From the NCBI RefSeq assembly GCF_000494755.1, contig NC_022657.1, positions 5,432,001-5,496,000 of the forward strand: 64,000 bases of DNA. Reading direction: 5' to 3'. The first letter of the stretch is position 1. Each line of letters opens with the position of its first letter. Both the position numbers and the translations under genes were made by a program. The stretch comes from Amorphoplanes friuliensis DSM 7358 (GTDB lineage Bacteria > Actinomycetota > Actinomycetes > Mycobacteriales > Micromonosporaceae). The notes beneath the pieces are model-generated. The model was not told where the DNA came from. It made no database searches and worked only from the letters and a program-made list of their open reading frames with translations. This document shows, one piece after another, positions 17,723-27,128 of this stretch.

Positions 17723-18541
17723 GTGCTCGCCGTCGATCGATTGGTGCGGTCCCGCCGCCGCCTGTCCGGTGCGGTGCTGGTTGCCGTGGCTCTGGTTCTG
17801 CTCGACCCGCAGGTCGCTCACGCGGAGCCGGGTGTGCCGGTGCCACCGAACGGGTTGCTGACCGACCGGGGCAAGGGCAACATCTCGGACGCGGACAAGG
17901 ACTTCGCGATCAAGGTCCGTCTGGCCGGGCTGTGGGAGATCCCGGCCGGCGAGATGGCACAGAAGAAGTCGGACGACCCGCGGATCCAGGAGATCGGGCG
18001 TGACATCGCCGCCCAGCACGAAACGCTGGACAAACTCGTCCGTGACGCCGCCAAGAAGCTCGACATTACGCTGCCCAGCAAGCCGAACGCCGACCAGCAG
18101 ACCTGGCTCGCCGAGATGCGGGACGCCGAGGGCGAGGACTTCGACCGGGTCTACATCGACCGCCTGCGGGCGGCCCACGGCAAGATCTTCCCGGCGATCG
18201 CCACGATCCGGGCCTCCACCCGCAACGACACCGTCCGCAAGCTGGCCCAGCGCACCAACCAGTTCGTCATGACCCACATGACCCTGCTGGAGAGCAGCGG
18301 CATCGTCGACTTCGCCGCATTGCCGACCGCGCCACCGCCGGCAGCCGCCACGAGCGGTCCGGCGACAGCCACGAAGCTGCAGTCCTCCGGTACGCCGCTG
18401 GCGCTGGGCGGCACCTCCCTGCTCACGATCATCGTGGTCGCCCTGGCCAGCGTGGCGGCGACCGCCCTCGTCTGCCGCCGCTTCATGCAGACCTCCCGGC
18501 GCCCGTACCGCCGGCAGAGCGGCCGGTACTACGAGACCTGA
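17723..18541 (+). CDS. DUF4142 domain protein, exported and membrane anchored
   Basis: This encodes 272 residues from GTG 17723, with GGAGG 5 nt upstream. An N-terminal signal (SGAVLVAVALVLLDPQVAHA) is followed by a four-helix DUF4142 (ferritin-like) domain at about 50-195, with KDFAIKVRLAGLWEIPAGEMAQKKSDD and a DIAAQHETLDKLV segment. An Ala/Pro/Thr linker then precedes a transmembrane helix (LLTIIVVALASVAATALVC, about 232-251) and a basic cytoplasmic tail. The protein should therefore sit in the membrane with the helical domain outside. DUF4142 proteins are common in actinomycetes with unknown role. It stands alone between the monooxygenase and kup genes. Confidence 0.82.
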   Translation: MLAVDRLVRSRRRLSGAVLVAVALVLLDPQVAHAEPGVPVPPNGLLTDRGKGNISDADKDFAIKVRLAGLWEIPAGEMAQKKSDDPRIQEIGRDIAAQHETLDKLVRDAAKKLDITLPSKPNADQQTWLAEMRDAEGEDFDRVYIDRLRAAHGKIFPAIATIRASTRNDTVRKLAQRTNQFVMTHMTLLESSGIVDFAALPTAPPPAAATSGPATATKLQSSGTPLALGGTSLLTIIVVALASVAATALVCRRFMQTSRRPYRRQSGRYYET

Positions 18542-18546
18542 CAGCG

Positions 18547-18563
18547 GGGACGGCTTCCCCGTC
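18547..18563 (+). terminator. Small hairpin after the DUF4142 gene
   Basis: CGGGGA-CGGCT-TCCCCG forms a 6-bp stem with a 5-nt loop 5 bp after the stop codon. The stem is short and no T-run follows, so this is a weak terminator candidate. Confidence 0.35.
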
Positions 18564-18622
18564 GGCGTTAAGAACACGTCAAGAAACAGACGGATCCACC
18601 CCTGCGACCTCATGCTGGTCGC

Positions 18623-20551
18623 GTGGAGCCGAACAAGATCACCGGTAGCTTGCAAGCGCGCGATTCCGTGAGGCTTGCGGTTGTGGTGGGGGCGCTCGGT
18701 GTCGTGTTCGGCGACATCGGGACCAGCCCCATCTACACCCTGCAGACGGTGTTCAACCCCGAGGACCCGCATCCCGTACCCGTCAGCGCCGGGAACGTGT
18801 ACGGCGTGGTCTCGCTGATCTTCTGGTCCGTGATGATCATCGTGACGGTGACGTACGTGCTGCTGGCGATGCGGATCAGCAACGACGGTGAGGGCGGCAT
18901 CATGGCCCTCATCGCGCTGCTCCGCCGGTGGGGCGCCCAGCAGGGCAAGCGGGCCGCGGTCGTGCTGGCCGCCGTGGGGATCTTCGGCGCCTCGCTGTTC
19001 TTCGGCGACAGCATGATCACTCCGGCGATCTCGGTGCTGTCGGCGGTCGAGGGTCTCAAGGTCGTCGAGCCGTCACTGGGCGCGCTGGTCGTACCGATCA
19101 CGGCCGTGATCATCGTGGTGTTGTTCTCGGTGCAGCGGAAGGGGACGGCGTCGGTCGGCCGGATCTTCGGCCCGGTCACGATCCTGTGGTTCGTGGTCAT
19201 CGGCGCCTGCGGGATCGGCGGCATCGCCGGTAACCCCGCGATCCTCAAGGCGCTGTCGCCGACGTACGCGATCGGCTTCCTGACCGGCCACTTCGGCATC
19301 GCGTTCTTCGCCCTGGCCGCGATCGTGCTGGCGGTGACCGGCGCCGAGGCGATCTACGCGGACATGGGTCACTTCGGCCGGCGGGCCATCAGCCGGGGCT
19401 GGCTGCTCCTGGTGTTCCCGGCGTGCGCGCTGAGTTATCTCGGACAGGGCGCGCTGATCCTGGAGAACCCCGCCAACATCAGCAGCCCGTTCTTCCTGCT
19501 GGTCCCGGAGTGGGGCCGCCTGCCGATGGTGCTGCTGGCCACGGCGGCGACGGTCATCGCGTCGCAGGCGGTGATCACGGGCGCCTTCTCGGTCGCCTCG
19601 CAGGCCGCCCAGTTGGGCTATCTGCCGCGGCTGCGCATCGCGCACACCTCGGAGTCGTCGATCGGGCAGATCTACGTCCCGTGGATCAACTGGCTGCTCC
19701 TGGCCTCGGTGCTGACCCTCGTCTTCGCGTTCCGCAGTTCGGCGGCGCTGGCGTACGCGTTCGGCATGGCGGTGACCGGGACGATCACCATCACCACGCT
19801 GCTGTTCTTCTACGTCGCGCGCTGGAAGTGGAACGCACCGGTGTGGCTGATCGCCGCCGGCGCGACCGTCCTGCTGCTGGTCGACCTGCTGTTCGTGGCG
19901 GCCAATCTGACCAAGCTCGCCCACGGCGCCTGGCTGCCGCTCCTGATCGCCCTCACCGCGTTCACGCTGATGACGACCTGGCAGCGCGGCCGCCGGATCG
20001 TCACGGCCGAGCGGGAGCGGCGGGAAGGGTCGTTGCGGGAGTTCATCGCCGACATCCGGGACAACGAGGAGTCGATCACGCGGGTGCCCGGCACCGCGGT
20101 TTTCCTCAACCGCGGCAAGCTGACCGCGCCCCTGGCCATGCGGGCCAACGTCGAGCACAACCACGTCCGCCACGACCACGTCGTGATCATGTCGCTGCAG
20201 ACCGAGCCGGTACCCCGGGTGGCGCCGGACGACCGCGTCATCATCGACGACCTCGGGTACGACCACGACGGGATCGTGCACGTCATCGCCCGGTTCGGGT
20301 ACATGGAGACCCCGGACGTGCCGGCCACGCTGCGGACTCTCGGCACCGAGGTGACCGAGGGGCCCCTGCAGATCGAGCAGGCGTCGTACTTCCTCTCCAA
20401 GATCGAGCTGCGGTCCGGCCGGGAGCCGACGATGGCCGCCTGGCGCAAACGGCTGTTCGTGGCCACCTCGTACGTGACCGCCGACGCCGCCGAGTACTTC
20501 GGCCTGCCGCGCGACCGGACCGTCATCATGGGGTCGCACATCGAGGTCTGA
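18623..20551 (+). CDS. kup: KUP-type potassium uptake transporter
   Basis: The 642-residue protein belongs to the KUP/HAK/KT family, proton-coupled K+ uptake across the cytoplasmic membrane. The signature VVVGALGVVFGDIGTSPIYTLQTVF lies near residues 18-42. About twelve hydrophobic helices run to residue 450 (for example SLIFWSVMIIVTVTYVLLAM, ALSYLGQGALI). A soluble C-terminal domain of about 190 residues follows. The GTG start has no Shine-Dalgarno; CATGCT lies 6 nt upstream, suggesting a leaderless mRNA. The upstream gap is only 81 bp, too short for a c-di-AMP riboswitch, which controls kup genes in some relatives. Length is typical. Confidence 0.95.
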   Translation: MEPNKITGSLQARDSVRLAVVVGALGVVFGDIGTSPIYTLQTVFNPEDPHPVPVSAGNVYGVVSLIFWSVMIIVTVTYVLLAMRISNDGEGGIMALIALLRRWGAQQGKRAAVVLAAVGIFGASLFFGDSMITPAISVLSAVEGLKVVEPSLGALVVPITAVIIVVLFSVQRKGTASVGRIFGPVTILWFVVIGACGIGGIAGNPAILKALSPTYAIGFLTGHFGIAFFALAAIVLAVTGAEAIYADMGHFGRRAISRGWLLLVFPACALSYLGQGALILENPANISSPFFLLVPEWGRLPMVLLATAATVIASQAVITGAFSVASQAAQLGYLPRLRIAHTSESSIGQIYVPWINWLLLASVLTLVFAFRSSAALAYAFGMAVTGTITITTLLFFYVARWKWNAPVWLIAAGATVLLLVDLLFVAANLTKLAHGAWLPLLIALTAFTLMTTWQRGRRIVTAERERREGSLREFIADIRDNEESITRVPGTAVFLNRGKLTAPLAMRANVEHNHVRHDHVVIMSLQTEPVPRVAPDDRVIIDDLGYDHDGIVHVIARFGYMETPDVPATLRTLGTEVTEGPLQIEQASYFLSKIELRSGREPTMAAWRKRLFVATSYVTADAAEYFGLPRDRTVIMGSHIEV

Positions 20552-20597
20552 GCCCGGATCACCGATGAGTTTCCGTCTGCACCACGTCTGCCTGGTC

Positions 20598-21161
20598 ATG
20601 ACTGTTGTGGAAGCGGATATCTCGATGTCGGTGGACGGGTTCGTGACCGGGCCCGAGCTGGAGGACTTTCCCGGGCTGGGCCGCGGCGGCGAGGCCCTGC
20701 ACGCCTGGACCGGCCACCCGGAGGGCCAGGCGCTGCTCGACACGATCTTCGGCGCGTCGGGCGCCGTCGTGACCAGCAGAAACGTGTACGACGCGACGGA
20801 CGGCTGGCAGGCCGAGAACGGCTTCTTCCGGATGCCGGTGATCGTCGTGACCCACCGGGAGCACGAGCCGGTGCACAAGGGCGAGACGACGTTCACCTTC
20901 GAGACCGGCGGCATCAAGGCGGCGATCGAGGCAGCGAAGACAGCGGCCGGCGGCAAACGGGTGCACATCATGGGCGGCGCGTCGATCGTCCAGCAGGCGC
21001 TGCGGGCCGGACTGGTCCACCGGCTGCGGCTGCACATCGCGCCGCTGCTGCTGGGCTCGGGCACCGCCCTCTTCGACGGCTTGCCCGGCCCCGGGCTCGA
21101 ACGCCTGGACACGCTGGACACACCTCAGGCCACCCACGTGACGTACCGGGTGCTCGCCTGA
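20598..21161 (+). CDS. Dihydrofolate reductase-family (RibD C-terminal-like) protein
   Basis: This is a 187-residue protein of the RibD-C/DHFR-like superfamily, NADPH-dependent reductases of unknown substrate. Family marks are the start (VVEADISMSVDGFVTGP), ASGAVVTSRNVYDATDGW in the middle, VHIMGGASIVQQALRAGLVHRLRLHIAPLLLGSG and LFDG. I use ATG 20598 because homologues begin a few residues before the ISMSLDGF strand. An in-frame ATG at 20565 would add 11 residues and cannot be excluded, since neither has a clear ribosome-binding site. It follows kup by under 50 bp and may be cotranscribed. Confidence 0.85.
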   Translation: MTVVEADISMSVDGFVTGPELEDFPGLGRGGEALHAWTGHPEGQALLDTIFGASGAVVTSRNVYDATDGWQAENGFFRMPVIVVTHREHEPVHKGETTFTFETGGIKAAIEAAKTAAGGKRVHIMGGASIVQQALRAGLVHRLRLHIAPLLLGSGTALFDGLPGPGLERLDTLDTPQATHVTYRVLA

Positions 21162-21298
21162 GGGGTTCACCGGCGAAAACTCGGTTGCCGGGGCGGCGCC
21201 TCTCCGCGAAGCTGACGGGCATGACGTTCTGACGGGTTCACCTCCCTGCGCTTCGCGCGAGAACTTCCTGTCCTTCGCTTCGTTCGGAAGAGAGCGTC

Positions 21299-22429
21299 TT
21301 GTCCACCGTTACTGTTTTTGCGTCCGACGGCAGCTGGATCGAGTCCGACGCCGTCGATCAGTGCCATCAGGTTGCCGCGCTCGAGGGCGTGAGCCACGTC
21401 GCCGGGATGCCCGATCTGCACCCCGGCAAGGGCGCCCCGATCGGCGCCGCGATGATGTCGACCGTGCTGTACCCGTTCCTGGTCGGCTCCGACATCGGGT
21501 GCGGGATCGCCGTCTTCCCGATCGGCCTCAAGCGTGCCGTCCCGGAGAAGCTGGCCGGCCGCTTCCCCGATCTCGACGTCGAGCCCGACGCCGGCGACCC
21601 GGCCTGGGACGTGCTGGACGGCGACGTGCCGGCCGGTCATCTCGAAGGGCTGGGCACGGTCGGGCGGGGCAACCACTTCGTCGAGCTGGCCCGGATCGGG
21701 ACCGTTCTCGAGCCGGACCACGCGGCCCGGCTCGGGGTCGCCGCCGGTGACGTGGTGCTCGTCGTCCACAGCGGATCACGCGGGCTCGGCGAGCGGATCC
21801 TGCGCGCACACACCGAGGTGCACGGTGCGGGGCCCGCCGCCGACCCGGGCGCCTATCTCGCCGCGCACGACGAGGCGGTGCGCTGGGGTTCGCTCAACCG
21901 GCGGCTGATGGCCGCCCGGGTCGCCCTCGCGCTGGGCGCCGAGCCCGCCGCCCCGATCGTCGACGAGTGCCACAATCTCGTCGAGGTCCGCGACGGCGCG
22001 TACCTGCACCGCAAGGGCGCTGCGCCCGGCGACGGGCGTGACGTGCTCGTCGCCGGCACCCGTGGCACCCCGTCGTACCTGGTCGCGGCGCATGCCGGTG
22101 CGGAGGCCGGCTACTCCGTGGCCCACGGTGCGGGTCGCAAGATGTCGCGGTCGGACGCGCTGCGGCGGGGGCGGGCCAAGCACACCGTCGAGGAGTTGCG
22201 CCGTACGCCGGTGGGCTCGGTCGTGGTCTGCGGTGACCGGCAGCTGCTCTTCGAGGAGGCACCGACGGCGTACAAGCGCATCGAGCAGGTGATCGCCGAC
22301 CTGGCCGGGCACGGGCTGGCCACGCCGATCGCCACCACGGTTCCGCTGGTCACCTACAAGACGGCCGAGCTCGGTCCGCGGCCGCGGCGGGATCGCCAGG
22401 ATCACCGCCGGGGCCGTGGCCGCTCGTGA
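21299..22429 (+). CDS. RtcB-family RNA ligase-like protein
   Basis: The 376-residue product is an RtcB homologue of the shorter type (release-factor-H-coupled RtcB group). RtcB ligases join 2',3'-cyclic phosphate or 3'-phosphate RNA ends to 5'-OH ends using GTP and Mn2+. Conserved pieces include HVAGMPDLHPGKGAPIGAA, GSDIGCGIAVFP, VGRGNHFVEL, VVHSGSRGLGE, HRKGAAPGDGRDVLVAG and YSVAHGAGRKMSR, which carries the guanylated-histidine region. TTG 21299 is the only sensible start; GGAAGAGAG lies just before it. The last 20 residues are Arg-rich and unlike RtcB, so the extreme C terminus may be divergent. No archease or prfH gene is nearby. Confidence 0.85.
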   Translation: MSTVTVFASDGSWIESDAVDQCHQVAALEGVSHVAGMPDLHPGKGAPIGAAMMSTVLYPFLVGSDIGCGIAVFPIGLKRAVPEKLAGRFPDLDVEPDAGDPAWDVLDGDVPAGHLEGLGTVGRGNHFVELARIGTVLEPDHAARLGVAAGDVVLVVHSGSRGLGERILRAHTEVHGAGPAADPGAYLAAHDEAVRWGSLNRRLMAARVALALGAEPAAPIVDECHNLVEVRDGAYLHRKGAAPGDGRDVLVAGTRGTPSYLVAAHAGAEAGYSVAHGAGRKMSRSDALRRGRAKHTVEELRRTPVGSVVVCGDRQLLFEEAPTAYKRIEQVIADLAGHGLATPIATTVPLVTYKTAELGPRPRRDRQDHRRGRGRS

Positions 22430-22433
22430 CGAG

Positions 22434-24365
22434 TCAGGACGACAGGTCGAGGGTGCGGGCGGCGACGAGCGTGTCGCCGTCGAAGCCCGCCAGCCGGATC
22501 ACCGCTCTCCCGGCCGGCAGCGGCACCGTCAGCGTCGCCTTGTGGTCGGTGAGCGGGGCCGACTGCACCGGGCGCTCGTTCACGTAGACGTCGACGCCGG
22601 TCAGGGCCTCGGTGGTCAGCGACAGCGTCACCGCGGAGGCCGTCCGGTCGCCCACTTCGGCGTCCAGCCGTCGCGGTGTGCCGGCGGTGAGGACCACACC
22701 CGCGCGTTCCAGCAGGTCCGCGTTGCCCTCCAGCAGGTCGCGACGGGTCATCCGGTACGGCACGTCCGGGCGTACACCGAGGTCCTCGACGGGCTCGCCG
22801 GCCCGCTCCCCGACGCGCAGGCAGCGGCGCAACGACACGCGGAACTGCGCACCGGAGGGCAGTGGCCGGAACGGCCCGTCCTTCCAGCCGTCGACGAGGT
22901 TCTGGTGGGTCCACACGTTGGCGCCACCGGCGCCGGTGGCCTCGTCGATGCCCAGCACCGGGCCGATCCGGTGGTCCTGGAAACCCGCGGCGAAGATGTC
23001 CGTGGCGCTGTAACAGAGCGCGTCCGTGACGAGCACCACCGGGCCGTGGTAGAGCTGGCCGACGCCGTTGACCACCTCGGCCGGATAGAGCGGGAGCGCG
23101 CTCGAATACTGCGCGCCGGTCTCGATCGCCTGGTCGACCGAGGGCAGCCAGCCGGCCAGGTCCTCGGCGCTGGCGCACAGCTCGCGGGTCGCGTCGGTGC
23201 TGATCAGCTGCATCGGCTCGGGCTGGATCGGCCGCGGTGTGAAGAACTGCAGCAGGAACTCCGCGGCGACGACAAACCCGCCACCGTTGCCGCGGACGTC
23301 GAGGATCAGCCCGTTCTTCGGCAGGACGTCGAGGAGCCGGACGACCTCGTTCAGGAAAGCCTCGATCTTCTGGTCCTTCATGTGGAAGGTGAAGATGCGC
23401 AGGTGGCCGAAGGTCCCGGCGGCCGTGGTGACAACACGGGCGCGCAGCTCGTCCGGGCGCGTGGTCGGGATCTCGCTCGCCGCCACCTGCGCCGCCGTCG
23501 GCTCGGGCACGTCGCCGGGCTCGGACGCGACCCGCCGTTCCTCGTCGACGGCCGCGGGCACGAAGAGCTGCTTCTTCGCCTGCCGCACCACCTCGGTCCG
23601 CAGATCAAGACCGACCAGATGCGCCGACGGTACGCTCAGACCGGCGAACGGGCCGTTGTCGGGCAGCGGGCCGTTGAGGTCGGCAGCGGTGTCGAAGACC
23701 CGCCAGCGCAGCCGCGTCTCGTGCGGGGTGCCGTCGACCAGACACCGCACGTCGACCCAGTCCTCGTCGGGCACGGGTGAGAGGGCGAGCGTCCGCAGGG
23801 TCATGCTCTCCAGGCCGCGGGCGAGCCGGGCACCGGAGTTGCTGCCGGCCTCCCGGTCGGCGTTGCGGGTCACCGCCAGAGCGATCGGGGCGCCGTTCCA
23901 GTGCGTGATCTCGGCGCCCTCGACGAGCCGGGCGTCCCCGACGAGGTGCGGGAAGGTCTTCGAGACCAGGAAAGCCGGGCGACCGTCCTGCCAGAACTGT
24001 TCGAGCAGGACACCGAGGAACGCGAACGGCCCCTGGTACGGCTGCGGCAGAATGTAGTTCGTGTGCAGGTCGCGCAGTTCGACGAAGATCCGCAGCAGCT
24101 CGGCGTGGAAGGCCGCGTCGGTCAGCCGGGACTGCCGGTGACGCAGCAGTCTGAGACGCTGGGTGGGCTCCACGGCGTACATGGCGCGTTTGTGGAGCAG
24201 GTGCACGTAAACGGTGTCGATGAGCAGGGCGGCCTGGTCCAGCAGGGTCAGCCGATCAGCCCCGCTCAGCGACGGCTGCTCGGTGAGCTCACGGAAGTCC
24301 GGCATCGTGCGTACCGTCCCGAGTCCGTGATCGGGGTCCAGCTTGATTTCCGCCATGATCGACAT
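22434..24365 (-). CDS. S41-family peptidase-like protein
   Basis: This encodes 643 residues from ATG 24365, behind GGAGG with 7 nt spacing. It resembles tail-specific/CtpA-like S41 proteases. An N-terminal helical part with LRDLHTNY (99-104) is followed by a PDZ-like stretch (about 140-230). The protease core has GLILDVRGNGGG (352-363) and the presumed nucleophile region ALCYSATDIFAAGF (Ser453), then GIDEATGAGGANVW. The usual catalytic lysine after the nucleophile is not obvious, so the mechanism may differ or activity may be lost. The last 110 residues are beta-rich. No signal peptide is seen, unusual for S41 enzymes. It diverges from the NTPase gene across 139 bp. Confidence 0.82.
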   Translation of the reverse strand: MSIMAEIKLDPDHGLGTVRTMPDFRELTEQPSLSGADRLTLLDQAALLIDTVYVHLLHKRAMYAVEPTQRLRLLRHRQSRLTDAAFHAELLRIFVELRDLHTNYILPQPYQGPFAFLGVLLEQFWQDGRPAFLVSKTFPHLVGDARLVEGAEITHWNGAPIALAVTRNADREAGSNSGARLARGLESMTLRTLALSPVPDEDWVDVRCLVDGTPHETRLRWRVFDTAADLNGPLPDNGPFAGLSVPSAHLVGLDLRTEVVRQAKKQLFVPAAVDEERRVASEPGDVPEPTAAQVAASEIPTTRPDELRARVVTTAAGTFGHLRIFTFHMKDQKIEAFLNEVVRLLDVLPKNGLILDVRGNGGGFVVAAEFLLQFFTPRPIQPEPMQLISTDATRELCASAEDLAGWLPSVDQAIETGAQYSSALPLYPAEVVNGVGQLYHGPVVLVTDALCYSATDIFAAGFQDHRIGPVLGIDEATGAGGANVWTHQNLVDGWKDGPFRPLPSGAQFRVSLRRCLRVGERAGEPVEDLGVRPDVPYRMTRRDLLEGNADLLERAGVVLTAGTPRRLDAEVGDRTASAVTLSLTTEALTGVDVYVNERPVQSAPLTDHKATLTVPLPAGRAVIRLAGFDGDTLVAARTLDLSS

Positions 24366-24504
24366 AGCGCACCTCCGTAGCGACTGTGCGTGACGACGCT
24401 ACGAGTACCTCCGGAGTCGCACGAGGGACCTGTCGGGCCTGCGACTGCGAAACTCGCCGTTAGGGTGAGGTCCGGTGAAGCGCCGAGGAGCAGGGCGGTG
24501 GTGA

Positions 24505-27102
24505 GTGGACCGATCCGGAGACAAGCGGGCGTTGAACGCCGCCGCCCGGCAGAGCGGCGACCTCCACCTCTTCCTGCCCGAGCCGGGTTACCGGTTCACC
24601 GCCCTGCGCGCGCATCCCCCGCCGGCGCCCACCCGCGTACGCCGGCAGCCCAGCGCCCTGCTCGCCGAGGCGCACCACCTCGTGCCGTTCCTCGGTCGTG
24701 ACGAGGAGCTCCGGACCCTCCTGACCTGGCGTGACAGCCCGGGCGACTACGGCGTGGCACTCGTTCACGGCTCCCCCGGGCAGGGCAAGACCCGGCTGGC
24801 CCGCTGGTTCGCGGACCAGTCGGCCGCACCGGGCTGGCTGACCCTCGAGGCCGCACTGATCGGCGACGGACCGGATCCGGCGCGGGACCCCCGTCAGCTG
24901 CCCGCCGGCGACCGCGGCCGCATCATCGTGGTCGACCGGGCCGAACGCTGGCCCGTCGAGCTGCTCCGCCGGGCGCTGGCCGACGCCCGCGTGCACGACC
25001 AGCGGACCCGGATCGTGCTGCTGGCCCGGCCGGCCGGCAACTGGTGGCTGCGGATCACCGCGTACCTGAGGCGGTCCTTCGACATCGTGCCGGTCGGCGT
25101 CGCGCTGGCGCCGCTGCCACCCGAGTCCGGTGACCGGCTCTTCGCCGCGGCCCGTGACAGTTTTGCGGAAGTGCTCGCGGTGCCGGGCGCGCGCGGCCTC
25201 AGTGCCCCGGAGTGGTCCGCCGGCCCGACCGCACTGGAGGTCCAGCTGGCCGCGCTCGCCGCCGTGTACGCCACCGGCCGCCACGAGGAGATCACCACCG
25301 GCCCCGGCGCAGTCGCGGACTACCTGCTGGACCGCGAGTACGAGAACTGGGCTGGCAGGCACACCGGCCCGGAGACGCTGGCGCGCGCTGTCTACCTGGC
25401 CGGTCTCGCCGGACCGTTGCGCCGGGAGCAGGCCGCCTCACTGATCACCGGCATCGCGCTGGCCGACGACGGCGAGGAGTGCGCGTTCCTGATCGACGAC
25501 CACCGCAGCTGCTGTCCCGCCGAGGGTGGTGAAGCGCTCGCACCCCTGCACCCGGGGCTGCTGGCCGAGGACTTCATCGGGCTGCGGTCCGGCGGACGCC
25601 GCAGTGGGACGCAGCCCGACCCGTGGGCGGACCACAAGCTCCCGGAGATCGTGCGGTCGCTGGCCACCGCCGCTCCCGACCGGCTGGTGGCGGCGCTGAC
25701 CACGATGGTCACCGTGGCGCAGCGGTGGGAGCCGTTCGCGCGGGAGCAGCTCGGCCCGCTGCTGCGCGAGCTGCCCGAGGTGGTGCTGGCGGCGGGCAGC
25801 CCGGTGCTCAGCGCCCTGGCCGAGGTGACCACTCTGGATGCCGCGACGCTGCACGACCTCGAGGCGGAGATGCCGATCGACGGCACCCCGGACCTGATGG
25901 ACCCGCTCGCCACCCTGACCCGGCGCCTCTACGAGCGGATGCGGACCGCGCAACCCCGTGATGCCACGGTCGCAGCCCTCGGATATCGGCTCGCCTCCCG
26001 CCTGGTACGCGCGAACCGCCACCCCGAGGCGCTCGCCCCGATCGAGCACGCTGTCGCCTGGTGGACCCGTCCGGAGCGCCGGGAGGAGCCCGGCCATCAC
26101 CTCAACCGGGCGCTGAGTTGCCGGGCCGAGGTCCTGGACGGTCTGGGCCGCATCGACGACGCGCTGGACAGCGCCGAGGCCGCGACCGCGCTCTGGTGGG
26201 ACGCCGCCGGCTGGGAGCCCGACGCCGACTTCGCCGCCCATCTCACCCTGCACGCCCGCCTGCTGGCGGAACGCGGGCACAGCGCCGAGGCCGTACGGCA
26301 CCAGGCCGACGCGATCATGATCTGGCAGGCCTCGGCCCGGCCGGACCACCAGCTCGCGCTGGCACGCGCTCTGACCAGGCAGAACACTTACTGCCGAGCC
26401 GCGGGCGCCGGTGCCGACGCGTACGCCGCCATCCGGCGGGCAGCCGCCCGGTGGACCAAACTCGACACCGAGCAGCCGGGCGTCCACCGTGTCGAGCTGC
26501 TGGACGCACTGACCGCACTGGCGGCCGCGGCCGAGGCTCCGCTGAGCATCCGCCTCGACGCGGGCGAGCGCGCCGGCAAGGGCTTCTGGCTGCTGTGGCG
26601 CCGCGACATCACCCTGCTGCCGCAGACGGCCGCGGCGCTGCGGGCCTGGGCGGCCGCCCTGAGCGAGAGCGGCGCCCACGACGAGGCCTTCGACAAGGTC
26701 GGCCGGGCGCGCAACATCGCGGTCCGGCTCAACCGCCAGAACGAGAAGCGTTACGCCCGGCTGCTCGCGATGGTCCAGCTGACCTACGGCCGATGCTGCC
26801 TCGAGTCCGGGACCAGGCTGGACGAAGGGCTGGCGGCCGCGCGTACGGCGGAGGAGATCTTCCGGACCCGGAGGTCCATGACCGCCGAGGCCGCGGCGAC
26901 CCGGCTCGTCGCCGACCTGAGCCAGGCCCGGCCCGGCGGCGCCCTCGAACGCCCGGCACCCGTCACCACCAGGGCCGCCCGCGACGACTCCGGGACCTGC
27001 CCGCGGTGCCTGGGATCCGGCCGGCAGAAGCGGGGCGCCTTCGGCGGCGGCAAGACCTGGTCGGTGGTCTGCTCCGGCTGTGGGGGCAGCGGTTTAGTGT
27101 GA
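24505..27102 (+). CDS. P-loop NTPase with helical-repeat domain and DnaJ-like zinc motif
   Basis: The 865-residue protein has three parts. Residues 65-260 are a STAND/AAA-like ATPase (PFLGRDEEL, Walker A VHGSPGQGKTRLARWF, Walker B GRIIVVDRAERWP). About 400-800 is alpha-helical and TPR-like (repeated LA.RG...EAV..., GR.DDALDSAEAA). The end carries CxxCxGxG twice (C832, C835, C856, C859), the spacing of DnaJ-type zinc fingers. Such layouts belong to signalling NTPases in actinomycetes; the output is unknown, and no helix-turn-helix or toxin domain is seen. GTG 24505 is the start that fits the frame; TAGGGT at 24460-24465 may be a -10. It diverges from the S41-like gene. Confidence 0.75.
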   Translation: MDRSGDKRALNAAARQSGDLHLFLPEPGYRFTALRAHPPPAPTRVRRQPSALLAEAHHLVPFLGRDEELRTLLTWRDSPGDYGVALVHGSPGQGKTRLARWFADQSAAPGWLTLEAALIGDGPDPARDPRQLPAGDRGRIIVVDRAERWPVELLRRALADARVHDQRTRIVLLARPAGNWWLRITAYLRRSFDIVPVGVALAPLPPESGDRLFAAARDSFAEVLAVPGARGLSAPEWSAGPTALEVQLAALAAVYATGRHEEITTGPGAVADYLLDREYENWAGRHTGPETLARAVYLAGLAGPLRREQAASLITGIALADDGEECAFLIDDHRSCCPAEGGEALAPLHPGLLAEDFIGLRSGGRRSGTQPDPWADHKLPEIVRSLATAAPDRLVAALTTMVTVAQRWEPFAREQLGPLLRELPEVVLAAGSPVLSALAEVTTLDAATLHDLEAEMPIDGTPDLMDPLATLTRRLYERMRTAQPRDATVAALGYRLASRLVRANRHPEALAPIEHAVAWWTRPERREEPGHHLNRALSCRAEVLDGLGRIDDALDSAEAATALWWDAAGWEPDADFAAHLTLHARLLAERGHSAEAVRHQADAIMIWQASARPDHQLALARALTRQNTYCRAAGAGADAYAAIRRAAARWTKLDTEQPGVHRVELLDALTALAAAAEAPLSIRLDAGERAGKGFWLLWRRDITLLPQTAAALRAWAAALSESGAHDEAFDKVGRARNIAVRLNRQNEKRYARLLAMVQLTYGRCCLESGTRLDEGLAAARTAEEIFRTRRSMTAEAAATRLVADLSQARPGGALERPAPVTTRAARDDSGTCPRCLGSGRQKRGAFGGGKTWSVVCSGCGGSGLV

Positions 27103-27128
27103 GGTGTCCCCGAACGTGAAACGGCGGT

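Noticed and set aside
18541..18622. c-di-AMP (ydaO-type) riboswitch before kup
   Set aside because: The gap is only about 80 bp and kup seems leaderless, so there is no room for the riboswitch fold.
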